Positions 11,001 through 23,600 of a DNA stretch of 64,000 bases are shown in pieces; position 1 is the first letter of the stretch; every line of letters starts with the position of its first letter. Below the pieces are notes generated by a model that was not told the DNA's origin, did no database searches, and was given only the letters and a program-made list of their open reading frames with translations. The stretch spans positions 62,001 to 126,000 of the forward strand of contig NW_025947685.1 of the NCBI RefSeq assembly GCF_000764305.2, given 5' to 3'. This DNA comes from Hyalella azteca (Eukaryota; Arthropoda; Malacostraca; Amphipoda; Hyalellidae). The translations under genes were made by a program, and so were the position numbers.

Positions 11001-11662
11001 TTTTATGAACGACATGTCAGTGTGTGAGAGTCTTCACACTCTCATGATGTCATCATCCGCCTGCTCACATTCAACGCTTCCGTTGCTTATTATACATCTG
11101 ACTTCTTTGGTTGATGCAGGGTTATAATGGATACGGATTCATTGAGCTCTGTAGCTCCCGCATTGTACGTGACCAAGGATAAGCTCATTGAAAATAATTG
11201 CCGCTTACGTGGAAAATTTCCGCAGCTTGAAATTTCGGCATGAAATCGGAATTTTCACAGCTCACTAACGTACTTCCTATAAAAATTGCATTAGGCGCGT
11301 TCGAAACTTACTCCTCGTCTTTATAATTCTTGCTCGAAATGTAATGAAAATAATTTCCATTATCTTTATCTATAGAAACATAACACGACCATTTCCATTT
11401 AAGTGGCACATGCTTCATTGGCATGAAAACCGATTACAAATATTTTCTTTGAAGCTTCATCTTGTGCTTATTAAAAAAAAAACGAAATGCCTCTTTTAAT
11501 AGCACTCGATCTGCGTGTGAGACTTGTGGTCTCTGGCGTCCTTGTGTTTGCTTTTCATTTCGGTGGCGGCATCCGCGCACTGCAGGCCAAGTGAGTAGTG
11601 GTGATGGCTGCGCCTATGCAGCTTTGGGGTCGAACGGATCGTCGGATCAGAGAGCGGTATGA
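11001..11662. other. No gene seen
   Basis: AT-rich unique-looking sequence. The short frames at 11462-11726 occur on both strands and extend into the following tandem array, so I do not call a gene. Confidence 0.45.
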
Positions 11663-12060
11663 GGCGTAAACGATCGGTGGGCGAGTGTAATAGACGAGCG
11701 TAGGTTATGTGGTTGCGTTGAGTCATGAATGTTAGGTGGGCAAGTCTAATAGACGAGCGTAGGTTTTGTGGTTGCGAGGATGAGCCATGAATGTGTTAGT
11801 GTAATAGGTGGCGAGTGTAATAGACGAGCTTAGACTTTGTGGTTTCGTTGAGTCATGAATGTCAGGTGGCAAGTGCAATAGACGAGCTTAGGTTTTGTGG
11901 TTTCGTTGAGTCATAAATGTTGGGTGGTAAGTGTAATAGATGAGCGTAGGTTTTGCGGTTTCGTTGATGAATCGTGAATGTCGGTTGGGAGAGTGTAATA
12001 GACGAGCGTAGGCTTTGTGGTTTCGTTGACGAGCCATGAATATTCGGTGAGGTAGCTGAG
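11663..12060. repeat. Tandem array of about 58-62 bp units
   Basis: Degenerate units built around 'gtgtaatagacgagcgtagg', 'tttgtggtttcgttga' and 'gagtcatgaatgtt', at least six copies. The units diverge at both ends, which is typical of an older minisatellite. Confidence 0.8.
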
Positions 12061-12365
12061 AGACTGGGGGTATGTTTGTTGACTTACATGTTAATGAGCC
12101 ACGAATGATAGACTGGTGTAGATGCCGCGATTTTATGATGATGAGCCTTGAATGATTGATTTGAAGAGATTGGGGGGACTTCGATGAAGATGAGTTGAAT
12201 GGTGACGAATAGTAAAATCAACTGGAATAAAGTCGACGATGTTGATAGTCAGCCTCACTGGAATTTGGTATCAGAATGAAGATAAAACATATGACTTGTT
12301 CTGACGCGAGTGCGATGAATTCTTGAAACGAGCTGTGTTCTTTTGCAGTCGTCCATGTATTTATT

Positions 12366-12656
12366 CTAGTCTCGTATCCCATATTCTAATTTACGCGAGA
12401 AAAATGTCACGGTAAGGAAAACTCCTCGTTGTCTGGCGAACTCGCCAATTAAGGCATCCGGCCGTTCATGCTCATCTTGTAAAACGTTCTTGTATTTCCG
12501 GACATGTGATCTGATTTTTGCGCATCCTTCAGCCAACTGTTGCTCAAGGCAAATGTATCGCTGAAGTTTGAGAACGGGTTCATATATCTTGACTAAATAA
12601 TTTGGATTTTTCTCATCTTCGCTAAAAATGATATAGCTTAGGAATGTTGACATCAT
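12366..12656 (-). CDS. Unidentified coding-like ORF or exon
   Basis: A 96-codon minus-strand frame with balanced, protein-like composition, including the segments KIYEPVLKLQRYICLEQQLA and ARQRGVFLTV, and mixed charged and amphipathic stretches unlike the low-complexity chance frames nearby. A possible splice acceptor (tatatcatttttag) precedes the GAAGATGAG codons, so the first 18 or so residues may be intronic. The frame ends at TAG at 12366. No domain is recognised. It could be a lone exon, a decayed gene or part of an unknown mobile element. It lies just outside the duplicated segment. Confidence 0.25.
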   Translation of the reverse strand: MMSTFLSYIIFSEDEKNPNYLVKIYEPVLKLQRYICLEQQLAEGCAKIRSHVRKYKNVLQDEHERPDALIGEFARQRGVFLTVTFFSRKLEYGIRD

Positions 12657-13029
12657 TCACAATCGATTACAACAATGATATAAAATTGTAGCGATCCAAA
12701 TCCTCTTTCATATTATCATGCTGTGCGAATTCCTTACAAAATCAGACCGAGCATTTATAGCTTTAAATATCCCTAAAATATTCACAGAATTCACATTAAT
12801 CATGGATCGGTATTTGCTAAGCCACTGCATGATTTGCCGGAACGCGGACCGGTTTTTTCATGACTCCGCGGATCCTTTGGCTCCGTGATAAGTTGGACCA
12901 AGATCCGTGTCTCGTGTGCGGAATGTCTTCACTCATTGAATTATTATTATTATTGCACGCTTGGTCGGAGCAACAAGCCGCACAATAAAATGATGTTCGA
13001 ACTTCGAACGCTTATTGCGGTAAGTGCTA

Positions 13030-14538
13030 CAGTGTCGGAAATGACTATACGACCACTCGTTTTTTCTGAATATTTTTTCTTGTATAAAAAATGCTGGATT
13101 CTAATTATACGAGGCTGAACTACGCTTAAAAAAGGTTCCAACGCTGTACGAAAAAACTAATTTTTCAAAATATATGAGAAGAAATGATGAAAATGTTTTT
13201 CACGTTAAAATGTACAGCAGCATAAAGAATATCCTGATTTTCGCCATTTAGGGCACTCCTGTTGTAGTTCAGTGTCTTCATTCATATTTTTTCGAAGTAA
13301 AAAAAAATGCCAAAGGGGACAAGACTAGCAGAGGCCGACAAAGCGCAAATTTTTGCCTTCGCGAAATGCAGTAGAAGCCATCGGGACATCGCAAGGGAAA
13401 TAAAACGCTCAAAAACCTTTGTGCAATCATTTTTTGCTGATTCGGACGGCTATGCTTCAAAAATGCACCCCGGAACAACCCCAAAATTACCCGACAAGGA
13501 TCTTAGGCGACTGTTTTCAGAGGCTTCTTAATTATTAAGCGGGCACTACCTCTACATCTATAAAATTGGCCACTAGGGTTGATGTGACAGCACGACGCAT
13601 CCGTCAGATATTACACGACTCGAAGAAATTCAAGTACATGGAGCGGAAAAATGCCCCTTTGCTCAAACAAAAGCATTTTATCAACCGACTAAAATTTGCT
13701 GAAAAAATGTGCTTATCGGAGTGGGATTATCTTCAGCGATGAAAACAAAAATCAATCTTGATGGTCCAGAGGGATGGCAATGCTATTGGCACCACCTGGA
13801 CCGTGAGCCTGAATTCTTTTCCAAGCGGCAATCTGGTGTTGGTTCAGTCATGGTTTGGAGGGCGTTCAGCCAAAAGGGAAAATCAACTCCAGTTATTTTA
13901 CAAGGAGACGAGATTCCGAGGCATACAAGCACACGCTATTTCACCATCTTCTCCCTTTTGCCGATGAGAAACATAAGGGATCATATGTTTTTCAGCAATA
14001 CAATGCTTCGATTCACACCTCAAAGTCAGCAAACGAGTGGTTCCCAAAACAGAATATTGCCCTGTTGCCGTGGCCAGCGCTTAGTCCTGACCTCAACCCC
14101 ATTGAAAACCTATGATGTATCATTGCGAGGGATGTTTACCAAAATAAGCGCCAGTTCAAATCTGTGAGTGACCTGAGCACGGCTATCCTTCGTTCCTGGG
14201 ATAAAATTCCTCAAAAGCCGACTCTGGATATTTGGTAAATCGCATGAGGAGAAGATGCATTGAGGTAATTAAAGCGAAAGGAGGTGAGGTTGCCTATTAA
14301 AACGAGTGTATGGGATCCACAAACGGAAAACATTTCCTGGTCTTATAATCATTTCCACCTAGGTTTTTCTAATTTTCAGCATTTCTTCTCATATATTTTG
14401 AAAAATTATTTTTTTTTTGTATAGCGTAGGAACAGTTTTTATCCGTAGTTTAGCCTCGTATAATTAGAATTCAGTATTTTTTATGCAAGAATATTTATTC
14501 AGAAAAAACGGGTTCTCGTGTAGCCACTTCCGCCACTG
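13030..14538 (+). mobile_element. Tc1/mariner-superfamily transposon, inactive
   Basis: The element starts with CAGTGTCGGAAATGACTA and ends with the complement TAGCCACTTCCGCCACTG. The inverted repeats extend inward for roughly 150 bp with scattered mismatches and include the shared block 'ctaattatacgaggct'. The left flank is TA, the expected target dinucleotide; the right flank reads CA, one mutation away. A duplicated locus at about 5311-5320 has the uninterrupted sequence and confirms both ends. Internally it carries a broken transposase gene. At about 1.5 kb, the length fits the superfamily. Confidence 0.9.
13307..14302 (+). pseudogene. Tc1/mariner (Tc3-like) transposase pseudogene
   Basis: The first 75 codons (from the ATG at 13307) hold a helix-turn-helix start typical of Tc3-like transposases, with the phrases SRSHRDIAREIKRSKTFVQ and HPGTTPK. 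After a stop at about 13529 the coding sense continues in other frames: a DGPEGWQCYWH segment, VGSVMVW, a QQYNASIHTS segment and the terminal SPDLNPIENL. At least three frame changes are present. Two lesions are visible in conserved positions: the second catalytic Asp, expected in the QQDNA-type motif, reads Tyr, and the Trp codon expected after IENL is TGA (14113-14115). No product could be active. Confidence 0.9.
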
Positions 14539-15173
14539 CATGGAAGTCCTCGGTAATCTGTATTTAATAAAACCTAGGTTTTCTTGTAAACGCCAGTTTA
14601 TATACCGAAGGCAAATGTAGCATTGCAGATTGCTTGCTGTATTCATTAGATTCAAAGCGCTGTGTTATGGATGTGTAGGTCACACTAGAATCGATCTTTC
14701 TTTCTTTCATTTAGCCGTCGTTTAGTTTAAAGCGGTGCTTATGTATTTTCATCGGGTGTTCTCTATCACTCTATCGGTGTTTTATACCTTGTAATATTTT
14801 CCTGTCATTGATAATATTTTACGATCTCGGGTGAGCCCGGTATCCTTTTCTCCTTCCGTCTTATACTGATACGTCTGTTCTTCGATCGATGTCCGCTTCG
14901 TTGGAAAGGATTCACTTACGGAATAATTCGGTATAATGTCGATTTCGAGCAAAATGCTATATAAATGCTCTAGCATGAAAAAATCGAAACCACTTATTGC
15001 TAGAAAGTTAAGCGCCTAATTTACTTCTATAATATCCCCTTCTCACGCTTCAACGCTAGATTTAGTGGCGGCATAATTCCATTTAATTGCCCCCATCCTT
15101 AAGAGAGTCTCTTTTTTGAGTGAGCCACCGCAGCTATCTCTATGCAGGGCTTGGTGAACTCTGTTGAGTGCAT

Positions 15174-15408
15174 CTCAACAGCCGCCACTGTTTGCGTCAG
15201 GACTGGCTGCTGTTTGTTGCTGAGGCTATCCCCTCAACAGCCGCCACTGTTTGCGTCAGGACTGGCTGCTGTTTGTTGCTGAGGCTATCCTCTCAACAGC
15301 CGCCACTGTTTGCGTCAGGACTGGCTGCTGTTTGTTGCTGAGGCTATCCTCTCAACAGCCGCAAATGTTTGCGTCAGGACTGGCTGCTGTTTGTTGCTGA
15401 GGCTATCC
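15174..15408. repeat. 59 bp tandem repeat, four copies, cut by gap
   Basis: Units begin at 15174, 15233, 15292 and 15351, all 59 bp apart and nearly identical. They run directly into the gap, so the true array is likely longer. Confidence 0.9.
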
Positions 15409-15673
15409 NNNNNNNNNNNNNNNNNNNNNNNNNNNNNNNNNNNNNNNNNNNNNNNNNNNNNNNNNNNNNNNNNNNNNNNNNNNNNNNNNNNNNNNNNNNN
15501 NNNNNNNNNNNNNNNNNNNNNNNNNNNNNNNNNNNNNNNNNNNNNNNNNNNNNNNNNNNNNNNNNNNNNNNNNNNNNNNNNNNNNNNNNNNNNNNNNNNN
15601 NNNNNNNNNNNNNNNNNNNNNNNNNNNNNNNNNNNNNNNNNNNNNNNNNNNNNNNNNNNNNNNNNNNNNNNNN
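15409..15673. other. Assembly gap
   Basis: A run of 265 N lies between two different tandem arrays. Frames drawn across it are meaningless. Confidence 1.
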
Positions 15674-15834
15674 GGCTTGGTGCGTGGCTTGGTGCGTGGC
15701 TCGGTGCGTGGCTTGGTGCGTGGCTTGGTGCGTGGCTTGGTGCGTGGCTTGGTGCGAGGCTCGGTGCGAGGCTTGGTGCGTGGCTTGGTGCGTGGCTTGG
15801 TGCGAGGCTTGGTGCGTGGCTTCCTGCGTGGCAC
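15674..15834. repeat. 12 bp minisatellite 'ggcttggtgcgt'
   Basis: About thirteen units with the variants 'ggctcggtgcgt' and 'ggcttggtgcga'. Because 12 is a multiple of three, every frame is open (LGAW, AWCV or RTKP-type peptides), and I treat none of them as a gene. Confidence 0.9.
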
Positions 15835-17131
15835 GCAGCATGCAGTGTAATTCATCTTGGTAATCTTGGTATCTTGGTACTTGTTTGGGACATAGCAATG
15901 ATTATAGCATAGCCTCTGATTATCGTTCATCCGCCCTCATTTGGGCCACCTAGCTGATGCGCGATGCTGTTGCTTGCTTCTCGCCGCTGGTAGTGTAGTG
16001 TATTACGCTCCGTACACTCGCGTATTTGCTACACTTCATGCAGTGCAAGTCAGTGTGGCAGCACAGTAAGCTTCGGTTCTGTGGCAGAGGCAGTGTAGTG
16101 CAATTGCTCTTGAATGCATGCCAATCACGAGAAGTGCCCGCCATTGCACTCAACCTTGCAGCGCAACTACAACGATGATAACTACAAAATAAGCGTGAAA
16201 TAAGAACTCTATGGTCATTAGACAAGCGTATCTCATGAGCGCTACAGGACGATTCAGGATTAATTTTTGCATTATATATTCTTGCTGTTGCGGGAAAGCT
16301 GGCAACATATTACTTAGATAGCTGAATTGAAAGCAGTGATTTCCTTATAGTGGTTTCAAGAGAACATGGAAGATAAGTGATAAATTTATTGAGAAAACGC
16401 AAAATGATGTCCACGAATTTGCCGTTGATTTACATGGTAATACTAAGTCGGACGACGCCGTTGACAATAATGTAGAGGCTCGAAGAAAGGACGATATTCA
16501 GTAACAAGGCTCGGGAGGTCCGGCCAAACAAGTAAGTTGTTATATCTCCTAAATACGTTCAGGAGCTGATGTAGGTCCCTCCGGTGGGTTCAGGGCTAAT
16601 TTTTAACGAACATCACACAATTAAGAAATCATCATCAGCTGTTGGTTACGACCGTCTACGCGCGAACATTATGCTGCGGGAAGGGTGATGATGGCTAGCA
16701 ACAAATTATGCAACACAATAAATTCATCAGTAAATGCATCGGTTCCCTCAATTCTCAACTTTCCACACAAACTCGTTCTGCATTGACGCTTGGTTGTGAG
16801 AACGGTAATTCATGATGTCATCAGTAGGTAGTTGGTGAAAACTCCTTAAAGTTTTTTTGAAGTTCGCATCACTTCTGGCTTTATCACATCGTTTCTGCAC
16901 TGACGATTTTATTGTAAAGGAACCGGGCTTCATCTCCTTGTTTACGCACGGAATTTTTATCGTACGGGAACCGGGTTTTGACACATTTTCTCGACTGAAA
17001 TATTAGGTTAGAAGAAAACTGGTGCAGGAAGGTATATGACGAAGGCCTGGCAGTGAAATCAATGGAGCTGGTTTCCAATGATCGGCGCTCCAGCATCCCA
17101 TGCAACCTTCCTCGTCAGCCGGTCAAGTACT
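15835..17131. other. No gene seen
   Basis: No supported exon chain. The minus-strand frames at 15950-16225 and 16748-17105 have no domain, and the latter pair contain short internal near-repeats ('cgggaaccgggtttt' and 'aaggaaccgggctt'). Confidence 0.45.
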
Positions 17132-17276
17132 GGGGCCATACTTTCAAAACTCGCTAAGTTAACGTAAGTACTTACGCTCTATTTTCTTGTCTATGATTGG
17201 TGGATTTTGCTTCAAATACCGTCGCTGATTGGCAAATGAACTTACGATCGCTTAACTTTTTTGAAAGTATGGCCCC
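17132..17276. repeat. MITE, GGGGCCATACTTTC family, copy 1
   Basis: The terminal inverted repeats are GGGGCCATACTTTCAAAA on the left and TTTTGAAAGTATGGCCCC on the right. Just inside the left end is the palindrome GTAAGTACTTAC, then 'tgattggtggattttgcttc'. It is about 145 bp with no ORF. Copies lie at 20104-20248, 20497-20636 and 28507-28653, and a divergent one at about 56150-56312. Confidence 0.9.
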
Positions 17277-20103
17277 TGGTTTCCCAGGGTCCGTATGCGG
17301 CGAAGGCCGATGGTACAAGACCCTGTTCGATCTGATTTAATTTTCTATACGTCAAACTCGAACAATGCGTGGCTGAGAAACGCTTGCCTGATATTTCTTC
17401 AAACCTTGGCTGCTCATCTCCCGATGTAAACCCTCATTAGAATCGTGAACATAAAGTTGTGCAAGTGAGGTGGGCCAGGTTAATTGTTATTAAGTTATCA
17501 ATAGCAGCGATATTCTAGAGCTGCTCTATGTTCCATGTTCTTTGAACCGCTTGCCGTATGACGTTTTGGGATATATGTATGTTTACTGCCTTCTAAGCTG
17601 TTGATAAACGATCTGGTTAACATCTCGCTAACAAAATAGTTAGCATGCATGTGTATGACCATTATCTGTGCATAACTTCTCATGCTCTGTATCAACTGAA
17701 CGTATAGAGTTGATGAGTTATCCAACGTGTGTGGTACATAAGTTACATTACGTTCATAGTTTAATAGTTGTTGAACGTATACTGTTTTTAGCTGTACAAC
17801 ATATGCAGTTCATATAATTAAACACATATGTATATGGTTATTTACTCACCGCTTGCAAGAAAATAAATTAGATGCACATTTCTTTCGCAGCTGCCGTACA
17901 GTATATGATACTGTCAAGCACAGGTGTCCTGGTGTTATACAACGTGTCAAATTAAAAATCGAGGTCGTCGAAGAAAAATGAGTTTTTTTTAAGCTGCTAC
18001 ACGAGTCTTAAATTTCATGTCTTTCGATGTCAACTGCGCATTTGAGTTCTCGGTGTGGCTTTGTTCTTTTAAGGTTTTGCGGGCACAAAATCAAACGCTT
18101 TTATGATACTAGGAAATAGTTTTGAAGCTCCATGTTCTTTGAACTGTTTTATACGACATTTTATTGTATATCTGGATGTGGACTGCATTCGCATCTGTTG
18201 ATAAATGATCTGGCGACACTTCGGTAAAAAAGGTTGAATTTGAGAGGAGTTAATACAAGAAAAATTGATATCAGGATCACATTTCATATTGGATTTGAAG
18301 ACCTGCGACTAGACCTTCCTTTATAACTCTGCTGATATTTTTGGATCGAGCTAGTGACCTCTTTGGATCGATATTGAATACGTGAGAAACCTTCCCAGAT
18401 GTCCAGCCTGCGTCGCTTGCATGTCAACATTTTCTTGTCTCTGAAGAAATATAAAAATTTGCAATTATTTATGAGAAACTGATTTTAATAATTTATTATG
18501 ATTCTTATTGGTGTTTGACTGATACAATAGAGCATGCTATATCTGTTGTCGTTGAAAGTTGGTGTTGTATCGCGTGTGGTGCTAAAATGATTTATGATGT
18601 AACGAATGGCGATCAAGGTTCGTGTCAGGCTGCTGCTCTTCGGCCTGTGTCCATTAACTAATTCTTTCTTTGGTGTATTTTCCTCCCTTTTGTATTTTTT
18701 TGGAGGAAATTGATATTGAGAAACCGTGCTGACAGCTAATTTTTTTTCTGCATGTTGAATTCCGACTTCCAATCATAATGTGCGGCGGTAGGAAGTTTGG
18801 TTTCTCTCAACTAATCTATTAATTGAATCCAACGCAACTCCTGATTTAATTTTTTCCTGTTTAATTCCTGACATTATTTGGTCTTCGATCGACGTAATTT
18901 CTTGACTCTTTCTCTCTCGCGACTTCTAGAATGTAAAAAGTTTATTTTGTTTATAAATCTTAATTTTTGTTTTTTTTTTTTTCACGAATCTGACGAATAT
19001 AAAATCTTTCATCCTCGATGTCGACGCGTATCTTTTATTTCCTGTCAGAAATATAAAAATCTGATTTTCGCCTTGGCTAAAGTTGTGCTATAAAGAACCG
19101 TCGCATCGATTGACATTAAAAGTTTATTGTAGATTTTCTGGCCCTGTGAAGCCTGTGTATTTAGTTGGCTTTAGCACTTATCGGGAGTTACAAACTGAAC
19201 TTCTTTCAACGTGTTCAGCATTGCTATCAGAAGTAGTGGTATTTCTTCCGTTCAATTCTTACAAGGAAAACAAGAAGGCTAGGAATCTATGTTGATAATT
19301 ATTGGACAAAGCTTATCCTAATTCCGTCATTTAAGAAACATTCTCCCGGAAAGATTTACTACCTACCTTTATTTGCTCAAGATTCGAATATCAAAGTTCG
19401 AATTCGCAAATCCAAGCTGGAATTCGCAGATCAGTGGACAGACCACCGAAAATGCAGATTTGATTGTGAACTATTCTTAAGTATTAGAGAAGTAACGCAG
19501 GATATAAGGATTAAGTGGAATAGTTTTTTCGTAGTTTATGGTTAGTATATTTCTGATGGGGAAATTTATCATATTTGTTCAGCAATACAAGGTAGAGGTC
19601 AGACTCAACAAAATTCAGAACCCAGAAGGAAAAGTTGAATGGTTAGTTTGGTTTGACGTTACATGCAGGACAAGTGGGAACGTCTTGAATCCTTGCCTAC
19701 AGACCTACAGTATGTTGATCGTTAATCAACTGAAGATATAAATGGTGTGTGTTGCTTCTGTTAAAGTATCATAGCGGATTGAACAGATATTTAACACTAA
19801 GGCTTTTGGCTTAATCTATGTGGAAATGCCAGATTATTTGCAATCCCTCAGGATTTCAAGTAATACGCCGTTACATTGATACGCCATTTTGACGAACCCA
19901 ACTGGATCAGGATGACCCATGAATAAGGGCAAAAAGTGCACCGTCATTTGTCAGTCTGGTCAAATTCTTTGAGTGTTAACTTTGTTACGCGACCAACAGT
20001 TCTTCAATGAAGTTTATCAGCATGCTTGTACGAGTTGGTATCACACAGATTAATTTTTCAGTTTCTATCCGAGCTCGCTGGCAGATTTGTGGAATAGTTT
20101 CCA
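17277..20103. other. No gene seen
   Basis: AT-rich sequence with no domain-bearing frame. The longest frames (about 70-95 codons) have random composition. Confidence 0.45.
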
Positions 20104-20248
20104 GGGCCTATACATTCAAAAAAAGTTAAGAGATCGAAAGTTCATCAGCCAATCATTGACGGCCTTTCAAGCCAAATCCACCAATCATAGACAAGAAATA
20201 GAGCGTAAGTACTTACGTTCACTTAGCGAGTTTTGAAAGTATGGCCCC
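20104..20248. repeat. MITE, GGGGCCATACTTTC family, copy 2
   Basis: Opposite orientation to copy 1: it starts 'gggcctatacattcaaaa' and ends 'tttgaaagtatggcccc', with the GTAAGTACTTAC palindrome near the right end. Confidence 0.9.
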
Positions 20249-20496
20249 AGGTTTTGACCTGCACTGCAGTATTCCCTCATTGCGCTATTTTCATTTTAAT
20301 GGGCAACTTTTGATGCGTGGGCTGTTGATTCCCCCCCCCCCCAACACGGCTCATTTCCCGACCGCAGAGACCTTGACCCTGCACCTCCCAGTCGATATCC
20401 TTAACCTTCTCTTATCCTGACCTTTGTTATGTAATGTAGGTATTTACATGGCATTCAATGTATTTGTTGCATTGTGTTTACAGTCCGGTCCAGCCT

Positions 20497-20636
20497 GGTA
20501 CCATACTTTCAACTCGCTAAGTGAACGTAAGTACTTACGCTCTATTTTCTCGTCTATGATTGGTGGATTTTGCTTGCAAGGCCGTCAATGATTGGCTGAT
20601 GAACTTACGATCTCTTAACTTTTTTTGAAAGTATAG
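20497..20636. repeat. MITE, GGGGCCATACTTTC family, copy 3
   Basis: Same orientation as copy 1. The left end is slightly decayed (ggtaccatactttcaa) and the right end reads 'tttgaaagtatagg'. It lies only 248 bp from copy 2, in inverted orientation to it. Confidence 0.85.
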
Positions 20637-23600
20637 GCTGCTAAACTTGCTCTGGGTCCTGATGGAGGACCATGCTAGACGTATACGTATCTCGCTTGCT
20701 GGTGTACAGCGCTAAGTTTAATTACGGGAATACATTTTATTTAGTATACATATCACTGCTGTTGGTATAAGTTGGACTGCTGGGGGGACTTTTGGGTTGC
20801 TAATTCATGACCTCGTTATGAAGTCATTATATATTGTATCAATTGTGGCCATGCATTTTTGTTACTCGTCTTCCGTTATCCGAATATTATCATTATAAAA
20901 ATCGTTTACCTCATCTGGCGACGATGTTTATCAACATACGCTCACGTACCGGTCTCCTTATAGCCGCCTCTGTGAATATTGTTTACGACGGTGTTTGCCA
21001 TATGAAAAAGGAGTTCGTGTTTTTAAATTCCTTTCTCAACTATTTTATTCGCGGAGATCGATTCATCGGGATTCTCTCTATTCTATTATGTGCCGACATT
21101 ATCTTGGACGCCTCGTTCTTGTTTCCCCAATCCTGTGGTCCTGGAAGCGCTCAACTCGCGTAGGCTGCCGCTTTGGCTTTGCCAATAAAGTTCTTATTGA
21201 GATTTTGGCGCTCAGAAGGCAAGGGTCCAAGTCCTGACAGATGTGACTCTATCTTACGCGGTTTTTTCAAATTTGTTCCAGAATCTAATCCGACCGTCAA
21301 CAAACTTGTTTGCAAAAATACCTGCTTTCTTGGATAATGTGTTATAAGGCTGCTTCTCTTGGTTTGGATACAGCTTATAGTAAAGTTCGTTTAGAGCGTA
21401 TAGATATGTTGCTTATGAATTTTTTAAATAGAAGACGTGACATTGTTTTTTGCCTTACTTGTCGCACAAACCGCAGTTATGCTTCTGTGCTTCTCTGTTG
21501 GAGTCTTTCGGATTCCTAAGATCTTGGTTCAAAGAATTTTTCTTCAAATCCTTCTCTCAAATTAGAATCATATTCAGTTGTAACGGATAACGAACGCAGC
21601 ATTTTTCTTTGGTGTGAAACTGAAGGTCTGGTCGAGCTTGCTGTTCATTCTTCATTTGCCAGCCGTAGAACGAAGACTTAACACGTTGACTCTGAAGTGG
21701 TACATATGCGTACCACGAAATGTATTTCTCCAGGACGTAGTGGTACATAATCCAGGTTGCCTAAAATTGGCCAAATCCGAGAATAAAAAAGGCCAAAAAT
21801 GACCGATAACTCGAAATATACTAGTTTATTTGTAGGTTCCGCTATAAAAATTCCATTTATTTTATTTTTTGCAGTATTTAAAATTTAATTAGGAAACACC
21901 CCTATCATAAATTTTACCCGGCCAACGCAATTGAGAAAAACTAAATCACGGAATTTGTCCGGAAAAAATGACCGTCTGGCAACCCTGTTTAAAAAAAGTA
22001 CAAAAATGAAATAATAGTACAAGATGAAGCAATCGTAGTCAACGTGTTAAATATGAATAGGAAAAAATTTGAGCTTTTTTGCTTCATTGGTGAAAAATTT
22101 ATCTACCTTATTCATTTATGCCATGTCAATGTGGAAACTGATAAATATACCGTAGTGTAAGTATATCATACCGGTGAAGATATATCTTGGAAATGTCCGG
22201 AGTCATTTTATGGAACCCCTGCCATTTGGGAACTGCAGAAAAAAACTCTGCATGCCCGCGTGTTCAATCCTGCTAATTATTGATTAAGTTGCAATAAAAA
22301 AGAATTTCGCTAAAGAACTTCCAGGATATCTGATGATAGTGAAGGAGATTAGGCTGACGATAGAATTTTCCTTTTAGTAAAGAATTGAATACTTGGAGTT
22401 CACTTCGTGTAGCTCCTCGTACTTCTGAAACAACGGAGAGAATCACAGCTATCAATCGACCGTCGATCTTCATTACCGACCTTAAACCTCAATTTGTTTC
22501 GACAATACCGTGGTGAATTGTGCTACTCTTTACCCTGAGCGTTTAAAATCCAAGCTGCAGCAAATTCACTGAGCTTGCAACTCACTAGGCAATTTTTCAG
22601 TGAGCTTGGACGTTTCTTCGACCCGGCCATGACAAAGTGAGGTCTTTCATCAACTCTGCCCACGGTCGCCAATCTTTAGCTAATCCTTCGATCGCAGCCC
22701 CGAGGCCGTTGAAGCTGTGCCAGGCCGCACTTACCTATAGCGCCTGTATAGAGTTAAGAAGCTTAATCGACCGCCCATGCACTCTGTGTCACGTCAATAA
22801 TAGAAGCGTAGCATTCAAGAATTTGTAGCTAGAATTTTGCCGCTATTTGCATAGATTCCTGCGCGCCAATACACACGGACTCCCGTAGTCGTCTGTACTT
22901 CAGCTTTTGATTATAATAAGGCCTCTGAGACAGCCGATAATATATTACTAAGACAGGCCCAAAACTTGTTCAGTATTATACTCGTGGTATATGGTATTTA
23001 GAGACATTTAAAATCGTTTAGACATTTGTCAGGTTGTGATGTCATTAGTGACTATTACGTCACCTTCTGACTATTAGTGACTAGTGACTATTACGACAAC
23101 TATTTTAATTGACATGAATTCGGCTTCTACGCGAATGTTATTGCCTTCAAAATGAGATTAATTGTGGTGTTGAATGGAATAAATCGCGTTGGATTTCTCC
23201 TTAACAGATCAGGTAAAAATCTTATCGTTCTTAGTTCATAGCTCTCACAAAAAATGGAGGAATTGTCTTCATCGTACTTCTGCTAATAATAAACTGATTA
23301 CGATAAAAGATTCCGATTTTGCCCAGTCATATAGGAGCTCGTTTTAGTTTATAAGCAATTTCAAACAAGAACGTTTATCGCATGCAGAAGCGTCTATAAC
23401 GGGGCGCTGTAGATATGAACGGTCGTTGATTAGGTAGTTCCAGAGGTGTCAGACAATTACTAACTTTAACGAGCCTGCCTTTGTTTCTTACGCCACTTGC
23501 CCTCCTCCATCTTAGTTCCAAAAATGAACTGTTTGAGCTTAGTTTCCAACCGAATACAACCGAATGAGGTTGTATTCCGTTGGCCGTCTCGTTTTACCGA

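Larger units (their letters stand above)
12888..15408. repeat. Dispersed duplication, copy B, carrying a Tc1/mariner insertion
   Basis: Paralogue of 5177-6231, interrupted at 13030-14538 by a Tc1/mariner element. Downstream of the insertion the match resumes at 'agtcctcggtaatctgt' and continues through 'ctctatcggtgttttatacc' and the stretch 'cgaaaccacttattgctaga' to the 59 bp tandem units, with few differences. It runs into a run of N on the right. Confidence 0.8.

Noticed and set aside
15310..15930. Long open frames of 164-200 codons on both strands
   Set aside because: They run through a run of N and a 12 bp tandem array, which keeps every frame open.
20834..21237. Two overlapping plus frames of 80-109 codons
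   Set aside because: They overlap in different frames, have no motif and lack splice context.
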